Assembly: GCF_013349955.1 (NCBI RefSeq)
Contig: NZ_JABVXC010000001.1
Span: 434,001 to 498,000 of the forward strand
Length of the DNA: 64,000 bases
Origin: Onishia taeanensis
GTDB lineage: Bacteria > Pseudomonadota > Gammaproteobacteria > Pseudomonadales > Halomonadaceae
Direction of reading: 5' to 3'
Below, piece by piece: positions 20,380-35,775 of the stretch. The first letter of the stretch is position 1; every line of letters begins with the position of its first letter. Below the pieces are notes generated by a model. It saw nothing but the letters and a program-made list of their open reading frames with translations, was not told the DNA's origin and did not search any database. Position numbers and translations under genes: made by a program.

Positions 20380-20413
20380 GACAGTGCCATCAATGCTGCC
20401 TGACATGCTTCAC

Positions 20414-20450
20414 AAAAAAGGGGCCAGCGATTTCTCGTCGGCCCCTTTTT
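20414..20450 (+). terminator. Terminator after fdxA
   Basis: A6, stem GGGGCC/GGCCCC (20420-20425 with 20440-20445), then T5. An intrinsic terminator that would also work weakly on the other strand. Confidence 0.9.
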
Positions 20451-20602
20451 CATGCGCCCCGGCCTGGCTAGAGCCGAGGGCGCAGCGATTGGCGAAAACA
20501 CCGAACACGGCCAACCGTGCCGCCAGGAATCGAGGCAAGCCGTAAGTTGCCTGGCTGAGACGCCTCAAACAGCGTGCAGGCAAGTATATAAAAAACGGAC
20601 AC

Positions 20603-20626
20603 AAAAAAGGCGACCCGAAGGTCGCC
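20603..20626 (-). terminator. Terminator of the Rsm-like RNA
   Basis: Stem GGCGACC/GGTCGCC (20609-20615 with 20620-20626) around a 4-nt loop, followed on the minus strand by T6 (complement of 20603-20608). A textbook intrinsic terminator facing away from any minus-strand protein gene, which is what pointed to an RNA gene here. Confidence 0.92.
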
Positions 20627-20842
20627 CGCTCCTAGCCGTTCCTTGAGCATGTCCCTATGCTCGACTCCTGAGGTGACTTCCTTGCCCGGAAACGACCTCC
20701 TGTCGCACCAAGCGCACCCGACTACCATCCCGTTGCATCCTGCCGGGAAAGCGTCCTGCTTTCCCACATCCCAGGTACAGTTTGGCAGCTATGACGGGGT
20801 TCTCAAGTCGGCCAATGGAGGAGCAGATCCCTTGCTACTTAT
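20603..20842 (-). ncRNA. CsrB/RsmZ-like CsrA-sequestering small RNA (predicted)
   Basis: About 240 nt on the minus strand with no supportable protein frame and twelve GGA motifs, several in hairpin loops: an 8-bp stem GGGAAAGC/GCTTTCCC closing the loop AGGAC; CGAC-AGGAG-GTCG; GAGCAT-AGGGAC-ATGCTC; and AGCA-AGGGATC-TGCT. It ends in a tetraloop terminator with T6. These are the defining features of CsrB, CsrC, RsmY and RsmZ RNAs, which titrate CsrA/RsmA. The position beside fdxA is where Pseudomonas encodes rsmZ. A GacA/UvrY-type palindrome lies upstream at 20946-20963. The 5' end (near 20842) is inferred from a GATAAT element at 20849-20854. Function is inferred; csrA is at 10214 in this window. 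Confidence 0.82.
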
Positions 20843-20848
20843 GCACCA

Positions 20849-20963
20849 ATTATCTAAAAACTATTTATTTTCAATAAGTTAAATAAGAAGAAGCATTCCA
20901 GGAGTGGTTGTTTTTTGCTCAAAATCAAGCATATCGGGCTCAAGTTGTCGGTAATCTCTTACA
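20849..20963 (-). promoter_or_regulatory. GacA/UvrY-type activating site and promoter of the Rsm-like RNA
   Basis: On the minus strand TGTAAG-AGATTA-CCGACA (20963-20946) matches 10 of 12 fixed positions of the Pseudomonas GacA upstream activating sequence TGTAAG-N6-CTTACA. Downstream, an A/T-rich stretch contains TTATTG, 17 nt, GATAAT (20854-20849). The weak -35 fits an activator-dependent promoter. Confidence 0.62.
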
Positions 20964-21015
20964 AGCAATGAGGACATAACACTCACCCGTTGCAGCGCGC
21001 ATCATCACCAGGCAC

Positions 21016-21041
21016 AAAAAAAGGCGCCCGCGGGCGCCTTT
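21016..21041 (-). terminator. Terminator after eno
   Basis: Perfect palindrome GGCGCCCG/CGGGCGCC (21023-21038), with T7 following on the minus strand (complement of 21016-21022). It ends the pyrG-kdsA-eno operon. Confidence 0.9.
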
Positions 21042-21079
21042 CGTCTTACGTTTTGCTCATACCACTGAGCTTAGCGAGC

Positions 21080-22429
<1,350 letters not shown>

Positions 22430-22550
22430 TCACGGCTCCGCTCGAAAACTGTCCATCGACCACCGTCTTGTCAAAAACAGACATCTATCGGGAACTGCAT
22501 GCAAGAACTGAGGGCGGCCCGCCAGGCCACCCCGACCACCCTCGGGTGGC

Positions 22551-23402
<852 letters not shown>

Positions 23403-23411
23403 CTACTTTCC

Positions 23412-25094
<1,683 letters not shown>

Positions 25095-25134
25095 TCAGAA
25101 GGCGCGGCAGGAAACCGCACCAGGATGGGACGAC

Positions 25135-25163
25135 AGAATAGCAGAGTCGCCTTGGCGGCTCAA
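25135..25163 (-). promoter_or_regulatory. pyrG promoter
   Basis: On the minus strand TTGAGC (25163-25158), 17-nt spacer, TATTCT (25140-25135). Confidence 0.65.
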
Positions 25164-25267
25164 TTTCGGCCGGCGCCTGGAAATGATGGACGCAGGACTA
25201 GAAGGCCGGGCGACCTCGCAAGGAGGCTGACGGGGCCGCGACCTCGGGGACAGGCCGAAGAGAAGGT

Positions 25268-25413
25268 CCTCTGCCATGGATGGCAGAGGTAGCGCCCAGG
25301 GATGGGGTCACCGCGCCTCCTCGCAGGCCTGTCGCCGGAGACGCTAGCGGCTAGCGTGTCGAATCGGAACAAGGTCCCTCTTGCCGATTCTCGATCGACA
25401 TCCCTGTCGATCG
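25268..25413. repeat. Three inverted repeats in the 420-bp gltD-pyrG gap
   Basis: Stems of 9 bp with a 4-nt loop at 25268-25289 (CCTCTGCCA/TGGCAGAGG), 8 bp at 25341-25357 (ACGCTAGC/GCTAGCGT, 1-nt centre) and 9 bp with a 4-nt loop at 25392-25413 (CGATCGACA/TGTCGATCG). None has a clear T run. The last could help end gltBD transcription. No gene is supported between 25074 and 25493 beyond the pyrG promoter. Confidence 0.55.
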
Positions 25414-25493
25414 CCACGCGCCGCGTCACTCGGCACCAGCGCCCTTGCGAGTCGCGACACTGGTCGCGCCCCTCGCCAGCATCGCCGCAGAGG

Positions 25494-26942
<1,449 letters not shown>

Positions 26943-26946
26943 TCAG

Positions 26947-26972
26947 GGCGGGGCCAATGCGGACGCCCCGCC
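26947..26972 (-). other. GC-rich hairpin in the gltB-gltD gap
   Basis: Stem GGCGGGGC/GCCCCGCC (26947-26954 with 26965-26972), loop of 10 nt, no T run. It may tune the relative amounts or mRNA stability of the two subunits rather than terminate. Confidence 0.4.
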
Positions 26973-27009
26973 GGGACGCGGCCCTTGCTCAGGGCCGCCG
27001 GGACTCGGC

Positions 27010-30000
27010 TTACTCGGGTCGCCGCCGGGACTCGGCGAGCAAACTGCCAAGACTCGCGGCCTTGGGCTTCACCAGCCAGAAATGGCGAATGAAGTGGCCG
27101 AAGTCCTCGAGAATCGCCGCGCCCCGTGCCGAGCCGGTGACGGCGACATAGCCCTCGATGACCTCCCTCAGGTGGCGCCGGTACGCCTCCATGGCTTCGG
27201 TGTTGATCCGGTGGATCTCCACCAGTTCGTGGTTGTACTTGTCGACGAAGGTACGATCCTCGTCGATCACGTAGGCAAAACCGCCGGTCATGCCCGCGCC
27301 AAAGTTAACGCCGGTCTCGCCGAGGACCGTGACCAGACCGCCGGTCATGTACTCGCAGCAATGGTCGCCAGCGCCTTCGATGACGGCAATGGCACCGGAG
27401 TTGCGCACCGCGAAGCGCTCGCCGGCGGTACCGGCGGCGTACAGGGTGCCCCCGGTGGCACCATACAGACAGGTATTGCCGATGATCGCCGTCTGATGGC
27501 TCTCGAATTGGCTACCCTTTGGCGGCACGATAGTGATCGAGCCGCCGTTCATGCCCTTGCCGACGTAGTCGTTGGCATCGCCCTCCAGATACAGGTTCAG
27601 GCCGCGTGCGTTCCACACCCCGAAGCTCTGACCAGCCACGCCCTGGAAGCGCACGGTGATCGGCGCGTCCTCGAGGCCCGCCTCGCCGTAGCGCTTGGCA
27701 ATGGCGCCGGAAGTCATGGCCGCCACGCTGCGATCGCAGTTGGTGATGGCGAAGTCAAACTCGCCGCCCGACTTATTGTCGATGGCCGGGCGCAGCGACT
27801 CGAGCACCTCGAGGTTCTTGGCGCCCGGGTCATGGGGCACGTTGCGGCTGACACGGCAAAACTGCGGCGCATCGGCCGGCACATGATCGTTCTCGAGCAG
27901 TGGCGTTAGATCGAGCTTGCGCTGGGCGCTGGTCTGGCCTTCGAGCACCTCGAGCAGGTCGGTTCGTCCGATCAGGTCGGTGAGCTTGCGCACGCCGAGC
28001 AGCGCCATCAGCTCGCGCACTTCTTCGGCGATGAAACGGAAGTAGTGCTTGACCATATCCACGGTGCCGCGGAAATGCTCGTCGCGCAGAAACTGATCCT
28101 GGGTGGCCACACCGGTCGCGCAGTTGTTGAGGTGGCAGATGCGCAGGTACTTGCAGCCTAGCGCCACCATCGGCGCCGTGCCAAAGCCGAAGCTCTCGGC
28201 GCCGAGAATCGTCGCCTTGACCACATCGAGGCCGGTCTTCAGGCCGCCGTCGGTCTGCAGGCGGATCTTGTCGCGCAGCCCATTGATGCGCAGCGCCTGG
28301 TGGACCTCGGGCAGGCCGAGCTCCCAAGGGCTGCCGGCATGCTTGATCGAGGTCAGCGGGCTCGCCGCGGTGCCGCCATCGTAGCCGGATACGGTGATCA
28401 GGTCGGCATAGGCCTTGGCCACACCCGTGGCGATGGTGCCGATACCCGGCTCGGAGACCAGCTTCACCGACACCTGGGCGTCAGGATTGACCTGTTTGAG
28501 ATCGAAGATCAGCTGAGCCAGGTCCTCGATCGAGTAGATGTCGTGGTGCGGGGGCGGCGAGATCAGGGTCACGCCGGGCACCGCATAGCGCAGCCGCGCG
28601 ATCAGCTCGTTGACCTTGCCACCGGGCAACTGGCCACCCTCGCCGGGCTTGGCGCCCTGAGCGACCTTGATCTGCAACACCTCGGCATTGACCAGGTAGG
28701 CCGGCGTAACGCCGAAGCGTCCTGAGGCAATCTGCTTGATCTTCGATGAGCGGATGGTGCCGTAGCGGGCCGGATCCTCACCGCCCTCGCCGGAGTTGGA
28801 GCGCCCGCCGGCCTCGTTCATGGCCTGGGCCAGCGCCTCGTGAGCCTCCGGCGACAGCGCACCCAGCGACATCCCGGCGCTGTCGAAGCGCGGAATCAAG
28901 TCATCAATGGCCTCGACCTCCTCGAGCGGTACCGGCTCGGCGGCGGGCTTCAATGTCAGCAGATCGCGAACGGTCGCGACCGGGCGCTCGTTGACCAGGG
29001 CGGCAAATTTCTTCCACTTCTGGTAATCACCCTGCTGCACCGCCTGTTGCAGCGTGGTCACCACGTCGGGGTTGTAGGCGTGATATTCCTTGCCGTGAAC
29101 ATATTTGACCAGGCCACCCTGGCCAATACCCTTGCGCGGGGTCCAGGCACGGCGGGCCAGCAACTCCTGCTGCATCTGCAATTCGCTGAAACCGGCCCCT
29201 TGGATACGCGACGCCATATTGGTGAAGCACAGGTCCATGACCTCGCTGCCAAGACCCACCGCCTCGAACAGCTGAGCCCCCCGGTAGGACGCCAGGGTCG
29301 AGATCCCCATCTTGGAGAGAATCTTGTAAAGCCCCTTCTGCAGGCCCTTGCGGTAATTCTCGCGGGCGTCTGCCGGATTGCCGGTAAGCTCGCCGGTGCG
29401 ATGCATGTCGGCCATCACCTGGTAGGCGAGATACGGATAGACCGCGGTGGCACCGACGCCGAACAGCACCGCCATCTGATGGGCGTCCCGGGCGTAGCCA
29501 GTCTCGACGACCAGGTTGACCCGCGGGCGCAGCGCCTCGCGACCCAGGTGATGATGCACGGCGCCCACGGCCAGCGCGGCCTGAATCGGCAATTGACCCT
29601 TTTTCAGGCCGGCATCACTCAGCACCAGGATCACCTTGCCGCTGCGGGCGGCGTCCTCGGCCTGCCGGCAGAGCACCTGAATGGCCTGCTTGAGTCCGGT
29701 GGTCTCGGGGTCGTAGGCCAGGGACAGATGCTGGCTCGCGAAGGCCGGGTCGTCCTGACTGACCAGCGCGGTGAACTTGCGCGGCGACAGCACCGGGGTC
29801 GTCAGGATCAGGCGATGTGCGTGCTCGGGCGTGGCATCGAAGACGTTGAGCTCGGCGCCGCAGATGGTCTCCAGCGACATCACGATCGCTTCGCGCAGTG
29901 GATCGATGGGCGGATTGGTGACCTGGGCGAACTTCTGGCGGAAGTGGTCGGTGAGCAGACGCTCGTGGCGCGACAGCACCGCCATGGGCGTGTCATCGCC

Positions 30001-31461
30001 CATCGAGCCCACTGCCTCCTGACCGCTCTCCGCCAGTGGACGCAGCAGCTGGTCGCGCTCCTCGAAGGTGATCTGGAAGAGCTTCTGGTGAACGTTGAGT
30101 TCGTCGGCGTCCATGGGCTGGAAGCGGGCCAGCTCGGTCAGCGCCGATTCCAGATAGCTGGCCTCGTCCTTGAGCCAGCGACGATAGGGGTAAGCCGACT
30201 TCAGGCGGTTATCGATATCTTCGGTGTGCAGGATCTCACCGGTCTGGGTGTCGATACCCAGCACTTGGCCGGGGCCGACGCGCCCCTTGGCCACCACGTC
30301 TTCGGGCCGATAGCCATAGGTACCGATCTCGGAGGCCAGAGTGATATAGCCGTTCTTGGTGATCACCCAGCGGGCCGGACGCAGGCCGTTGCGGTCGAGC
30401 ATGCAGACGGCGTGACGGCCGTCGGTCATCACCATGCCGGCGGGCCCGTCCCAAGGCTCCATGTGCATGGAGTTGTACTCATAGAAGGCGCGCAGGTCGC
30501 CGTCCATGGTCTCCACGTTCTGCCAGGCCGGCGGCACCATCATGCGCACAGCGTTGTAGATATCCATGCCGCCGGCCATCAGCACCTCGAGCATGTTGTC
30601 CATGCTCGAGGAATCGGAACCGGAGGTATTGACGATCTCGTCGAGCTCGGCGATCTCGGTCAGGCGCTCGTTGACGAAGTTTTCCTTGCGCGAGTTCGCC
30701 CAGCCACGGTTGGCCTCGATGGTGTTGATCTCACCGTTGTGAGCCAGCAGGCGGAACGGCTGGGCCAGCGGCCAGCGCGGTGCGGTATTGGTCGAGAAAC
30801 GCTGGTGGAAGACGCAGATGGCAGTCTCGAGACGCTCGTCACCCAGGTCCTGATAGAAGGTGGGCAGATCCACCGGCATCATCAGGCCCTTGTAGGACAC
30901 CACCTGAGAGGACAGCGAGCAGACATAGAACTCAGGCTCACCGGCCAGCTTTTCCTCGGCGCGGCGGCGCGCCATGAAAAGATCGACGCCCAGCTCGGCC
31001 TCGAGGCGATCGTCACCGGCAGTGATGAAGACCTGACGGATGCGCGGCAGGCAATCCAGCGCCATGGGGCCACAGACGCTCGCGTCGATAGGCACGTCGC
31101 GCCAGCCATGCACGGTCAGGCCACGAGCCTCGAGCTCGCCGCTTAGCACCTCACGGGCGGCCTGTTCGCGAGCATCGTCATCCGGCAGAAAAATGCTGCC
31201 AACGGCAAAGCGCTCCCCGAGTTCGACGCCCAGTGAGTCCCGGGCCACGGCTCGCATGAAGTCGATAGGCATCTTCAGCAGCAGGCCGCAGCCGTCGCCG
31301 GTCTTGCCGTCGGCGGCGATGCCGCCACGGTGGGTCATGCAGGTCAGCGACTCGATCGCCGTTTTCAGCAGGTCATGGCTGGCCTGCCCTTCCATGTGCG
31401 CAATCAGGCCGAAGCCGCAGTTGTCGCGAAATTCACCGGGCTGGTGGAGACCTTGTCTCAT
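27010..31461 (-). CDS. gltB: Glutamate synthase (NADPH), large subunit
   Basis: Converts glutamine and 2-oxoglutarate to two glutamates. The 1483 residues are typical of the bacterial alpha subunit. The class II glutamine amidotransferase domain begins at Cys15 in DNCGFGL after a short propeptide; the central domain, the FMN-binding TIM barrel (with [24 protein letters not shown] motif, read as [10 protein letters not shown]) and the 3Fe-4S cysteine cluster ([18 protein letters not shown], seen as [14 protein letters not shown]) follow, then the C-terminal beta-helix rich in glycine. It stands at the head of gltB-gltD. The start ATG at 31461 has GAGG 8 nt upstream. Confidence 0.97.
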   Translation of the reverse strand: MRQGLHQPGEFRDNCGFGLIAHMEGQASHDLLKTAIESLTCMTHRGGIAADGKTGDGCGLLLKMPIDFMRAVARDSLGVELGERFAVGSIFLPDDDAREQAAREVLSGELEARGLTVHGWRDVPIDASVCGPMALDCLPRIRQVFITAGDDRLEAELGVDLFMARRRAEEKLAGEPEFYVCSLSSQVVSYKGLMMPVDLPTFYQDLGDERLETAICVFHQRFSTNTAPRWPLAQPFRLLAHNGEINTIEANRGWANSRKENFVNERLTEIAELDEIVNTSGSDSSSMDNMLEVLMAGGMDIYNAVRMMVPPAWQNVETMDGDLRAFYEYNSMHMEPWDGPAGMVMTDGRHAVCMLDRNGLRPARWVITKNGYITLASEIGTYGYRPEDVVAKGRVGPGQVLGIDTQTGEILHTEDIDNRLKSAYPYRRWLKDEASYLESALTELARFQPMDADELNVHQKLFQITFEERDQLLRPLAESGQEAVGSMGDDTPMAVLSRHERLLTDHFRQKFAQVTNPPIDPLREAIVMSLETICGAELNVFDATPEHAHRLILTTPVLSPRKFTALVSQDDPAFASQHLSLAYDPETTGLKQAIQVLCRQAEDAARSGKVILVLSDAGLKKGQLPIQAALAVGAVHHHLGREALRPRVNLVVETGYARDAHQMAVLFGVGATAVYPYLAYQVMADMHRTGELTGNPADARENYRKGLQKGLYKILSKMGISTLASYRGAQLFEAVGLGSEVMDLCFTNMASRIQGAGFSELQMQQELLARRAWTPRKGIGQGGLVKYVHGKEYHAYNPDVVTTLQQAVQQGDYQKWKKFAALVNERPVATVRDLLTLKPAAEPVPLEEVEAIDDLIPRFDSAGMSLGALSPEAHEALAQAMNEAGGRSNSGEGGEDPARYGTIRSSKIKQIASGRFGVTPAYLVNAEVLQIKVAQGAKPGEGGQLPGGKVNELIARLRYAVPGVTLISPPPHHDIYSIEDLAQLIFDLKQVNPDAQVSVKLVSEPGIGTIATGVAKAYADLITVSGYDGGTAASPLTSIKHAGSPWELGLPEVHQALRINGLRDKIRLQTDGGLKTGLDVVKATILGAESFGFGTAPMVALGCKYLRICHLNNCATGVATQDQFLRDEHFRGTVDMVKHYFRFIAEEVRELMALLGVRKLTDLIGRTDLLEVLEGQTSAQRKLDLTPLLENDHVPADAPQFCRVSRNVPHDPGAKNLEVLESLRPAIDNKSGGEFDFAITNCDRSVAAMTSGAIAKRYGEAGLEDAPITVRFQGVAGQSFGVWNARGLNLYLEGDANDYVGKGMNGGSITIVPPKGSQFESHQTAIIGNTCLYGATGGTLYAAGTAGERFAVRNSGAIAVIEGAGDHCCEYMTGGLVTVLGETGVNFGAGMTGGFAYVIDEDRTFVDKYNHELVEIHRINTEAMEAYRRHLREVIEGYVAVTGSARGAAILEDFGHFIRHFWLVKPKAASLGSLLAESRRRPE

Positions 31462-31909
31462 GGGCGCGCCTCATCAATATTCAGTAGTCTTGTGTCCAGA
31501 CGGCTTCAACGATATACTTATCGGTTTTATTTATTTCTGCATCGTTGCCAAATGCCGTTTTCTGGCGCCGAAAAAGGCTAACCAGCATAGCCAGCCCCCT
31601 CGCTCGGCGCAATTCCCCACCCACCTTGGCGTATAAAAAACCGCCGAAAAACCGCACCTTAGCGTATCTTTTCGGCAAAAAACCCTGACAGGTCAACCAC
31701 TTGGACTCTGGCTGCACGACAACTCCAGCGCTATAGACTTTAGTCGCAAAAAACCGCTCAAGGGCATGCCAATCATGCATAAGCCATGCGAATTGTTTTC
31801 TAGCCATCGACAGCCAGCCATTGCGATAGCGCCAGACCAGACCGCCCCCAAGCCGTGCCGATATTTTTCACCGCCGATACAACACAGATCTAGCCGCCAG
31901 TCCGGCCAC
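31462..31909. other. Non-coding gap upstream of gltB
   Basis: About 450 bp of lower GC than its neighbours, with several A-runs. It should hold the gltB promoter; a weak candidate on the minus strand is TTGGCA-N16-TAAAAC near 31530-31560. A 108-codon frame on the minus strand (31481-31807) lacks a Shine-Dalgarno and any recognisable motif and is not called. Confidence 0.4.
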
Positions 31910-31938
31910 AAAAAAGGCGCCCGTGAAACACGGACGCC
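31910..31938 (-). terminator. Terminator after aroB
   Basis: Stem GGCGTCCGTG/CACGGGCGCC with one mismatch and loop TTT on the minus strand, followed by T6. It closes the pilMNOPQ-aroK-aroB transcript. Confidence 0.88.
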
Positions 31939-31965
31939 TGATTTCCAGTCCAGCGATATCACCCT

Positions 31966-33069
31966 CTAGCAACGAGGGAAGTCTGCCAGCAGTCTCTCGA
32001 GCACCTCAGGTGGAGTCGAGTCGTACAGAGTGGCATCACCCAAGCTTCGCAATAGCACCAGACGCAGCCGGGCGTCGATGTTCTTCTTGTCCAGTCGCAT
32101 CACAGCCAGGAAGTCATCCACCCCCATGTCTTCGGGCGCCGCCGGCGGAAGGCCGGCGGCAGCGATGACCGCCGCCGTGCGATCCACCTCGTCCTGAGTC
32201 AGCCACCCCAGGCGCTGCGAGAGCTCGGCGGCCATCAGCATACCGGTACCCACCGCCTCGCCGTGCAGCCAGGCACCATAGCCTTGGTGTGCCTCGATGG
32301 CATGGCCAAAGGTGTGCCCCAAATTGAGCAGCGCCCGGGCGCCCTGCTCGGTCTCATCGGCGGCCACCACCTCGGCCTTGATGGCACAGCTTCTATAGAT
32401 CGCCTCGCGCAGCGCACTGCCGTCAAGGCCGCGCAGCGCATCCATCCTCGCCTCGAGCCAGGCCAGGAACTCGAGATCGCGTATCAAACCGTACTTGATC
32501 ACCTCGGCGAGCCCCGCCGAAAGCTCCCGGGATGGCAAAGTGTCGAGGGTATCGGTGTCGATCAGCACCGCCTTGGGCTGCCAGAAGGCGCCAATCATGT
32601 TCTTGCCACGAGGGTGGTTGACCCCGGTCTTGCCACCCACCGAGGAATCGACCTGAGAAAGCAGCGTCGTCGGGACCTGAATGAAGGCGACGCCGCGCTG
32701 ATAACAGGCCGCAGCATAGCCAGTCATGTCGCCGATCACGCCGCCCCCCAGGGCAATCAGGGTACAGCGACGGTTGAAGCCGGCGGCCAGCAGGGCATCC
32801 CAGATACGGGCCACGGATTCCAGGGTCTTGGTGTGCTCACCGTCAGGCAATACCACCTCTTCGACCTCGAGATCCTCGGGCAGCCCTCGCTTGAAGGCCT
32901 CGAGATAGAGCGGCGCGACCGTCTCGTTGGTGACGACCATCACCTGGCGGCCGGCGAGATAAGGGGTAATGGTACCGGCACGGCCCAGCAGGCCGGGACC
33001 AATATGGATCGGGTAGCTGCGCTCATCGAGCGCCACGCTGAGGGTGCGGATAGCGTCGGACTGGGGCAT
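31966..33069 (-). CDS. aroB: 3-dehydroquinate synthase
   Basis: Second step of the shikimate pathway: NAD- and metal-dependent cyclisation of DAHP to 3-dehydroquinate. The 367 residues show the NAD-binding [17 protein letters not shown] region, the substrate/NAD motif [23 protein letters not shown] (read as [17 protein letters not shown]), [11 protein letters not shown] and the metal-binding [12 protein letters not shown] with a later HGEAVGTGM. The ATG at 33069 has no strong Shine-Dalgarno; its leader contains a 14-bp tandem repeat. It lies after aroK as in Pseudomonas and E. coli. The first enzyme of the same pathway, DAHP synthase, is at 60889. Confidence 0.96.
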   Translation of the reverse strand: MPQSDAIRTLSVALDERSYPIHIGPGLLGRAGTITPYLAGRQVMVVTNETVAPLYLEAFKRGLPEDLEVEEVVLPDGEHTKTLESVARIWDALLAAGFNRRCTLIALGGGVIGDMTGYAAACYQRGVAFIQVPTTLLSQVDSSVGGKTGVNHPRGKNMIGAFWQPKAVLIDTDTLDTLPSRELSAGLAEVIKYGLIRDLEFLAWLEARMDALRGLDGSALREAIYRSCAIKAEVVAADETEQGARALLNLGHTFGHAIEAHQGYGAWLHGEAVGTGMLMAAELSQRLGWLTQDEVDRTAAVIAAAGLPPAAPEDMGVDDFLAVMRLDKKNIDARLRLVLLRSLGDATLYDSTPPEVLERLLADFPRC

Positions 33070-33076
33070 GAGAAAG

Positions 33077-33110
33077 CTCGGTCAGAAAGACTCGGTCAGA
33101 AAGACTCGGT
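33077..33110 (-). repeat. Tandem 14-bp repeat in the aroK-aroB gap
   Basis: CTCGGTCAGAAAGA at 33077-33090 and 33091-33104, then a partial CTCGGT (33105-33110). It sits immediately before the aroB start codon, so copy number would change the leader length. Confidence 0.85.
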
Positions 33111-33133
33111 TAAGAGGTGCGGCAAGGGCACCG

Positions 33134-33682
33134 TCAGGCCTTGCAGGACATCAGCGGATCGAGCTGGCGGCTCACACGGCGCACGATTTCACCCACCACC
33201 GCCTTGGGGCCACGGCGATCGGTGCGCACTACCAGGTCAGCGGTCGCCCGATACAGCGGGTCGCGACGGGTAAACAGGGTGCGCAGCACCTCTTCGCGAT
33301 CGTCTCGCTGCAACAGCGGTCGATTGCGGTCGCGAGCGGTGCGCCTCAGCTGCTGCTCGACGGTCGTGTAGAGATAGATCACCGTGCCGCGCTCGCGCAG
33401 CGCGCGACGATTGGCTTCCCGCATCACGGCGCCGCCTCCGGTGGCCATGACCACGCCGGGATACTGTGTCAGCTCGCCAATCACCTGCTGTTCGCGCTCA
33501 CGAAAGCCGGCTTCACCTTCCACATCGAAGATCCAGGGGATATCGGCCCCGCAGCGGGCCTGTATCTCGTGGTCGCTGTCGAAAAACTCGCGGCGCAGCT
33601 CGGCCGCCAGCAGGCGGCCGATGGTGCTTTTACCGGCCCCCATGGGGCCGATCAGAAAAACGTTGGGGAGATCGTCCTGCAT
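33134..33682 (-). CDS. aroK: Shikimate kinase AroK
   Basis: Phosphorylates shikimate at the 3-OH with ATP. The 182 residues carry Walker A GPMGAGKS at 12-19, the shikimate-binding DSDHEI and GGGAVMRE (with the GGG phosphate-contact motif), and the lid/adenine region RDRNRPLLQ. It overlaps the pilQ stop by 1 nt, coupling it to the pilus operon, an arrangement shared with many gammaproteobacteria. The N-terminal [18 protein letters not shown] matches AroK better than AroL. Confidence 0.96.
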   Translation of the reverse strand: MQDDLPNVFLIGPMGAGKSTIGRLLAAELRREFFDSDHEIQARCGADIPWIFDVEGEAGFREREQQVIGELTQYPGVVMATGGGAVMREANRRALRERGTVIYLYTTVEQQLRRTARDRNRPLLQRDDREEVLRTLFTRRDPLYRATADLVVRTDRRGPKAVVGEIVRRVSRQLDPLMSCKA

Positions 33683-35736
33683 CAGCGAAGGGCCAGCCTG
33701 TCCTCGAGAATCCTGGGAGTGATGAATATCAGCAACTCTACCTTCTCGTTCTGTTCTTGGGTATAGCGGAACAGCTGGCCAAGCACCGGCAAATCACCCA
33801 GGAAGGGCGTCTTGGACAGGCTGCGCAGCTCTTCCTGAGTCAGGATGCCACCCAGCACCACCGTTTCGCCGTTATCCACCAGCACCTGGGTCTCGATCTG
33901 ATTGGTATCGATGGCGGGGGCGCCAGCGAAGCTCTGATCGGAGACGGTATCGTTGTTGATGGCGAGATCCATGATCACTCGATTGTCCGGTGTGATCTGC
34001 GGCGTGACCTCAAGCGACAGCACCGCCTCCTTGAACTCGATGTTGGTCGCCCCGCTGGAGGTCGACTCCTGATAGGGAATCTCCTGGCCCTGCTTGATGG
34101 TCGCGGTGCGCTGATTGGCGGTGATGACCCTTGGCTGGGAGATGGTCTGGCTCTTGTTCTCGGTCTCCAGCGCATTGAGCTCGAGATCGAGCAGCACGTC
34201 GCCCGACAGGTAGCCGAAGGAGAAGCTGGTCGAGGCCGAATCGGCACTCCCCAAATCGACCGCCAGCCCCCCGTTGCTGGCAACGCCGTTAGAGGCGCCA
34301 CTCAGATTGGCGCTGCTGCCATTGCCCAGCACGCCATTGATGCTATCGGCCGACGACATTCCCCAGTTGACGCCCAGCTCCTGGGTCACCCCATCTCGGG
34401 CAATCACGATTCGCGCCTCGATCTGCACCTGGCGCACGGCGACGTCGAGCTTCTCGACGGTACGCAGAATCTCGCGGATCTGATCGGCAGTGTCCTGAAT
34501 CAGCAGGGTATTGGTACGTTCATCGACACTGACCCGGCCGCGCTCGGTGAGCAAGCCGAAGCCTTCACCACCACGCAACAACTTGGCCAGGTCGGCGGCC
34601 TTGGCGTATTTGACCTGTACGTATTCGGTGGTCAGAGGGGCGAGGACCTGCATCTGCTCCCGAGCCTCGATTTCCTGGCGCTCGATGCTGGCAAGCTCAC
34701 TGGCGGGCGCCACCACGATCACGTTACCTTCGCGACGACTGGCAAGGCCATGGCTCTTGAGCACCAGCTCAAGGGCCTGGTCCCAGGGCACGTCATCGAG
34801 ATTGAGGGTGACTCGACCGCTGACGCTATCGCTTGCCACCAGGTTGAGACCGCTGACATCGGAGATGATGGCCAGCACCGCGCGCACCTCAATGTCCTGG
34901 AAGTTCAGGCTGATACGCTCGCCTTGGTAGCTGGTACGCGCCTCGTCGCGATCCGGCTGCTGCTCTCGCGTGACGGGACGCGCTTCAACGATCAGTTGGC
35001 GGCCCTGAAGCGTCGAGAACATCGCATAGTCGCCCTGGGTGTCGATCGACAGACGCACGCCATTGGCAACCCGGCTCGGCACGACACGCGTCATCGGTGT
35101 GCCGAAATCGGTGACGTCAAGCACCTGATCCTGAGCCTCGGGCAGGTCGACACCTGGAAGTTCGGCGATGATGCTGTTTCCAGACTCACGCACCTGAGAG
35201 GCCACCCCGGCCCGGTCGAAGTTGACCACCAGCCTCCCCCCACCTTCGACGCCGCGCTGGAAGTCGAAGCTCGAGATCTGCGGATCACGGCCGACATCGT
35301 CAGGAGCGGAGGGCGGTGAGGCCTGTGCATTCGCCACCTCGCCCTCTGGCGGGGCATCACCGCCGATCACCAGCTCAAGACGATTTCCGACCTGTCGAGT
35401 GCGATAGGCCAGCGGTGCGTCGAGATCGAACACCAGCCGCGTGCGCGACCCCGCCTCCAGCGTGATCAGGCGATCGACCCCGGCCAGCCCGATCTCACGC
35501 CGGCGCTCGCTGAGGCCGTTGGCAGTCTCGACCAGGTCGATGCTCAACCGGGGAGGCGAATCGAGCCGATAGCCGCGCACCTGGGGCACGTCGCCGTCGA
35601 AGCGCATGTCGACTTCCAGCTCACCGGCACTGCCCTGGCGAACCTCGAGCCCAGTCAGCGTCGACGCGGCCAGGGCCGTGGCCGGAAGCCCCCAGACCAG
35701 CATGAATGCCAGCAATACGCGCATCATGATTTGCAT
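33682..35736 (-). CDS. pilQ: Type IV pilus secretin PilQ
   Basis: Forms the outer-membrane channel through which type IV pili extend. The 684 residues start with a signal peptide ending near 23 (ALAAS), followed by two AMIN peptidoglycan-binding domains (about 28-115 and 150-240), a secretin N0/STN domain (about 270-345, [20 protein letters not shown]), an NolW-like N1 domain and the C-terminal secretin beta-barrel with VPLLGDLP-type motif (seen as [15 protein letters not shown]). It is the last pil gene of pilMNOPQ and overlaps aroK by 1 nt. A glycine/serine-rich insert near 470-500 is variable. Confidence 0.95.
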   Translation of the reverse strand: MQIMMRVLLAFMLVWGLPATALAASTLTGLEVRQGSAGELEVDMRFDGDVPQVRGYRLDSPPRLSIDLVETANGLSERRREIGLAGVDRLITLEAGSRTRLVFDLDAPLAYRTRQVGNRLELVIGGDAPPEGEVANAQASPPSAPDDVGRDPQISSFDFQRGVEGGGRLVVNFDRAGVASQVRESGNSIIAELPGVDLPEAQDQVLDVTDFGTPMTRVVPSRVANGVRLSIDTQGDYAMFSTLQGRQLIVEARPVTREQQPDRDEARTSYQGERISLNFQDIEVRAVLAIISDVSGLNLVASDSVSGRVTLNLDDVPWDQALELVLKSHGLASRREGNVIVVAPASELASIERQEIEAREQMQVLAPLTTEYVQVKYAKAADLAKLLRGGEGFGLLTERGRVSVDERTNTLLIQDTADQIREILRTVEKLDVAVRQVQIEARIVIARDGVTQELGVNWGMSSADSINGVLGNGSSANLSGASNGVASNGGLAVDLGSADSASTSFSFGYLSGDVLLDLELNALETENKSQTISQPRVITANQRTATIKQGQEIPYQESTSSGATNIEFKEAVLSLEVTPQITPDNRVIMDLAINNDTVSDQSFAGAPAIDTNQIETQVLVDNGETVVLGGILTQEELRSLSKTPFLGDLPVLGQLFRYTQEQNEKVELLIFITPRILEDRLALR

Positions 35737-35775
35737 CGTCGTGTCCCTTGTTGCCTGCGTGGCACGGCCGTATCT

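Noticed and set aside
20468..20767. A 99-codon minus-strand frame
   Set aside because: It runs through a strong terminator and coincides with the GGA-rich hairpins of the predicted Rsm-like RNA.
28840..31146. A 768-codon open frame opposite gltB
   Set aside because: Antisense shadow produced by high third-position GC of gltB; composition is His/Gln/Leu-rich without motifs.
31481..31807. A 108-codon minus-strand frame upstream of gltB
   Set aside because: No Shine-Dalgarno, no motif, atypical composition in a low-GC promoter region.
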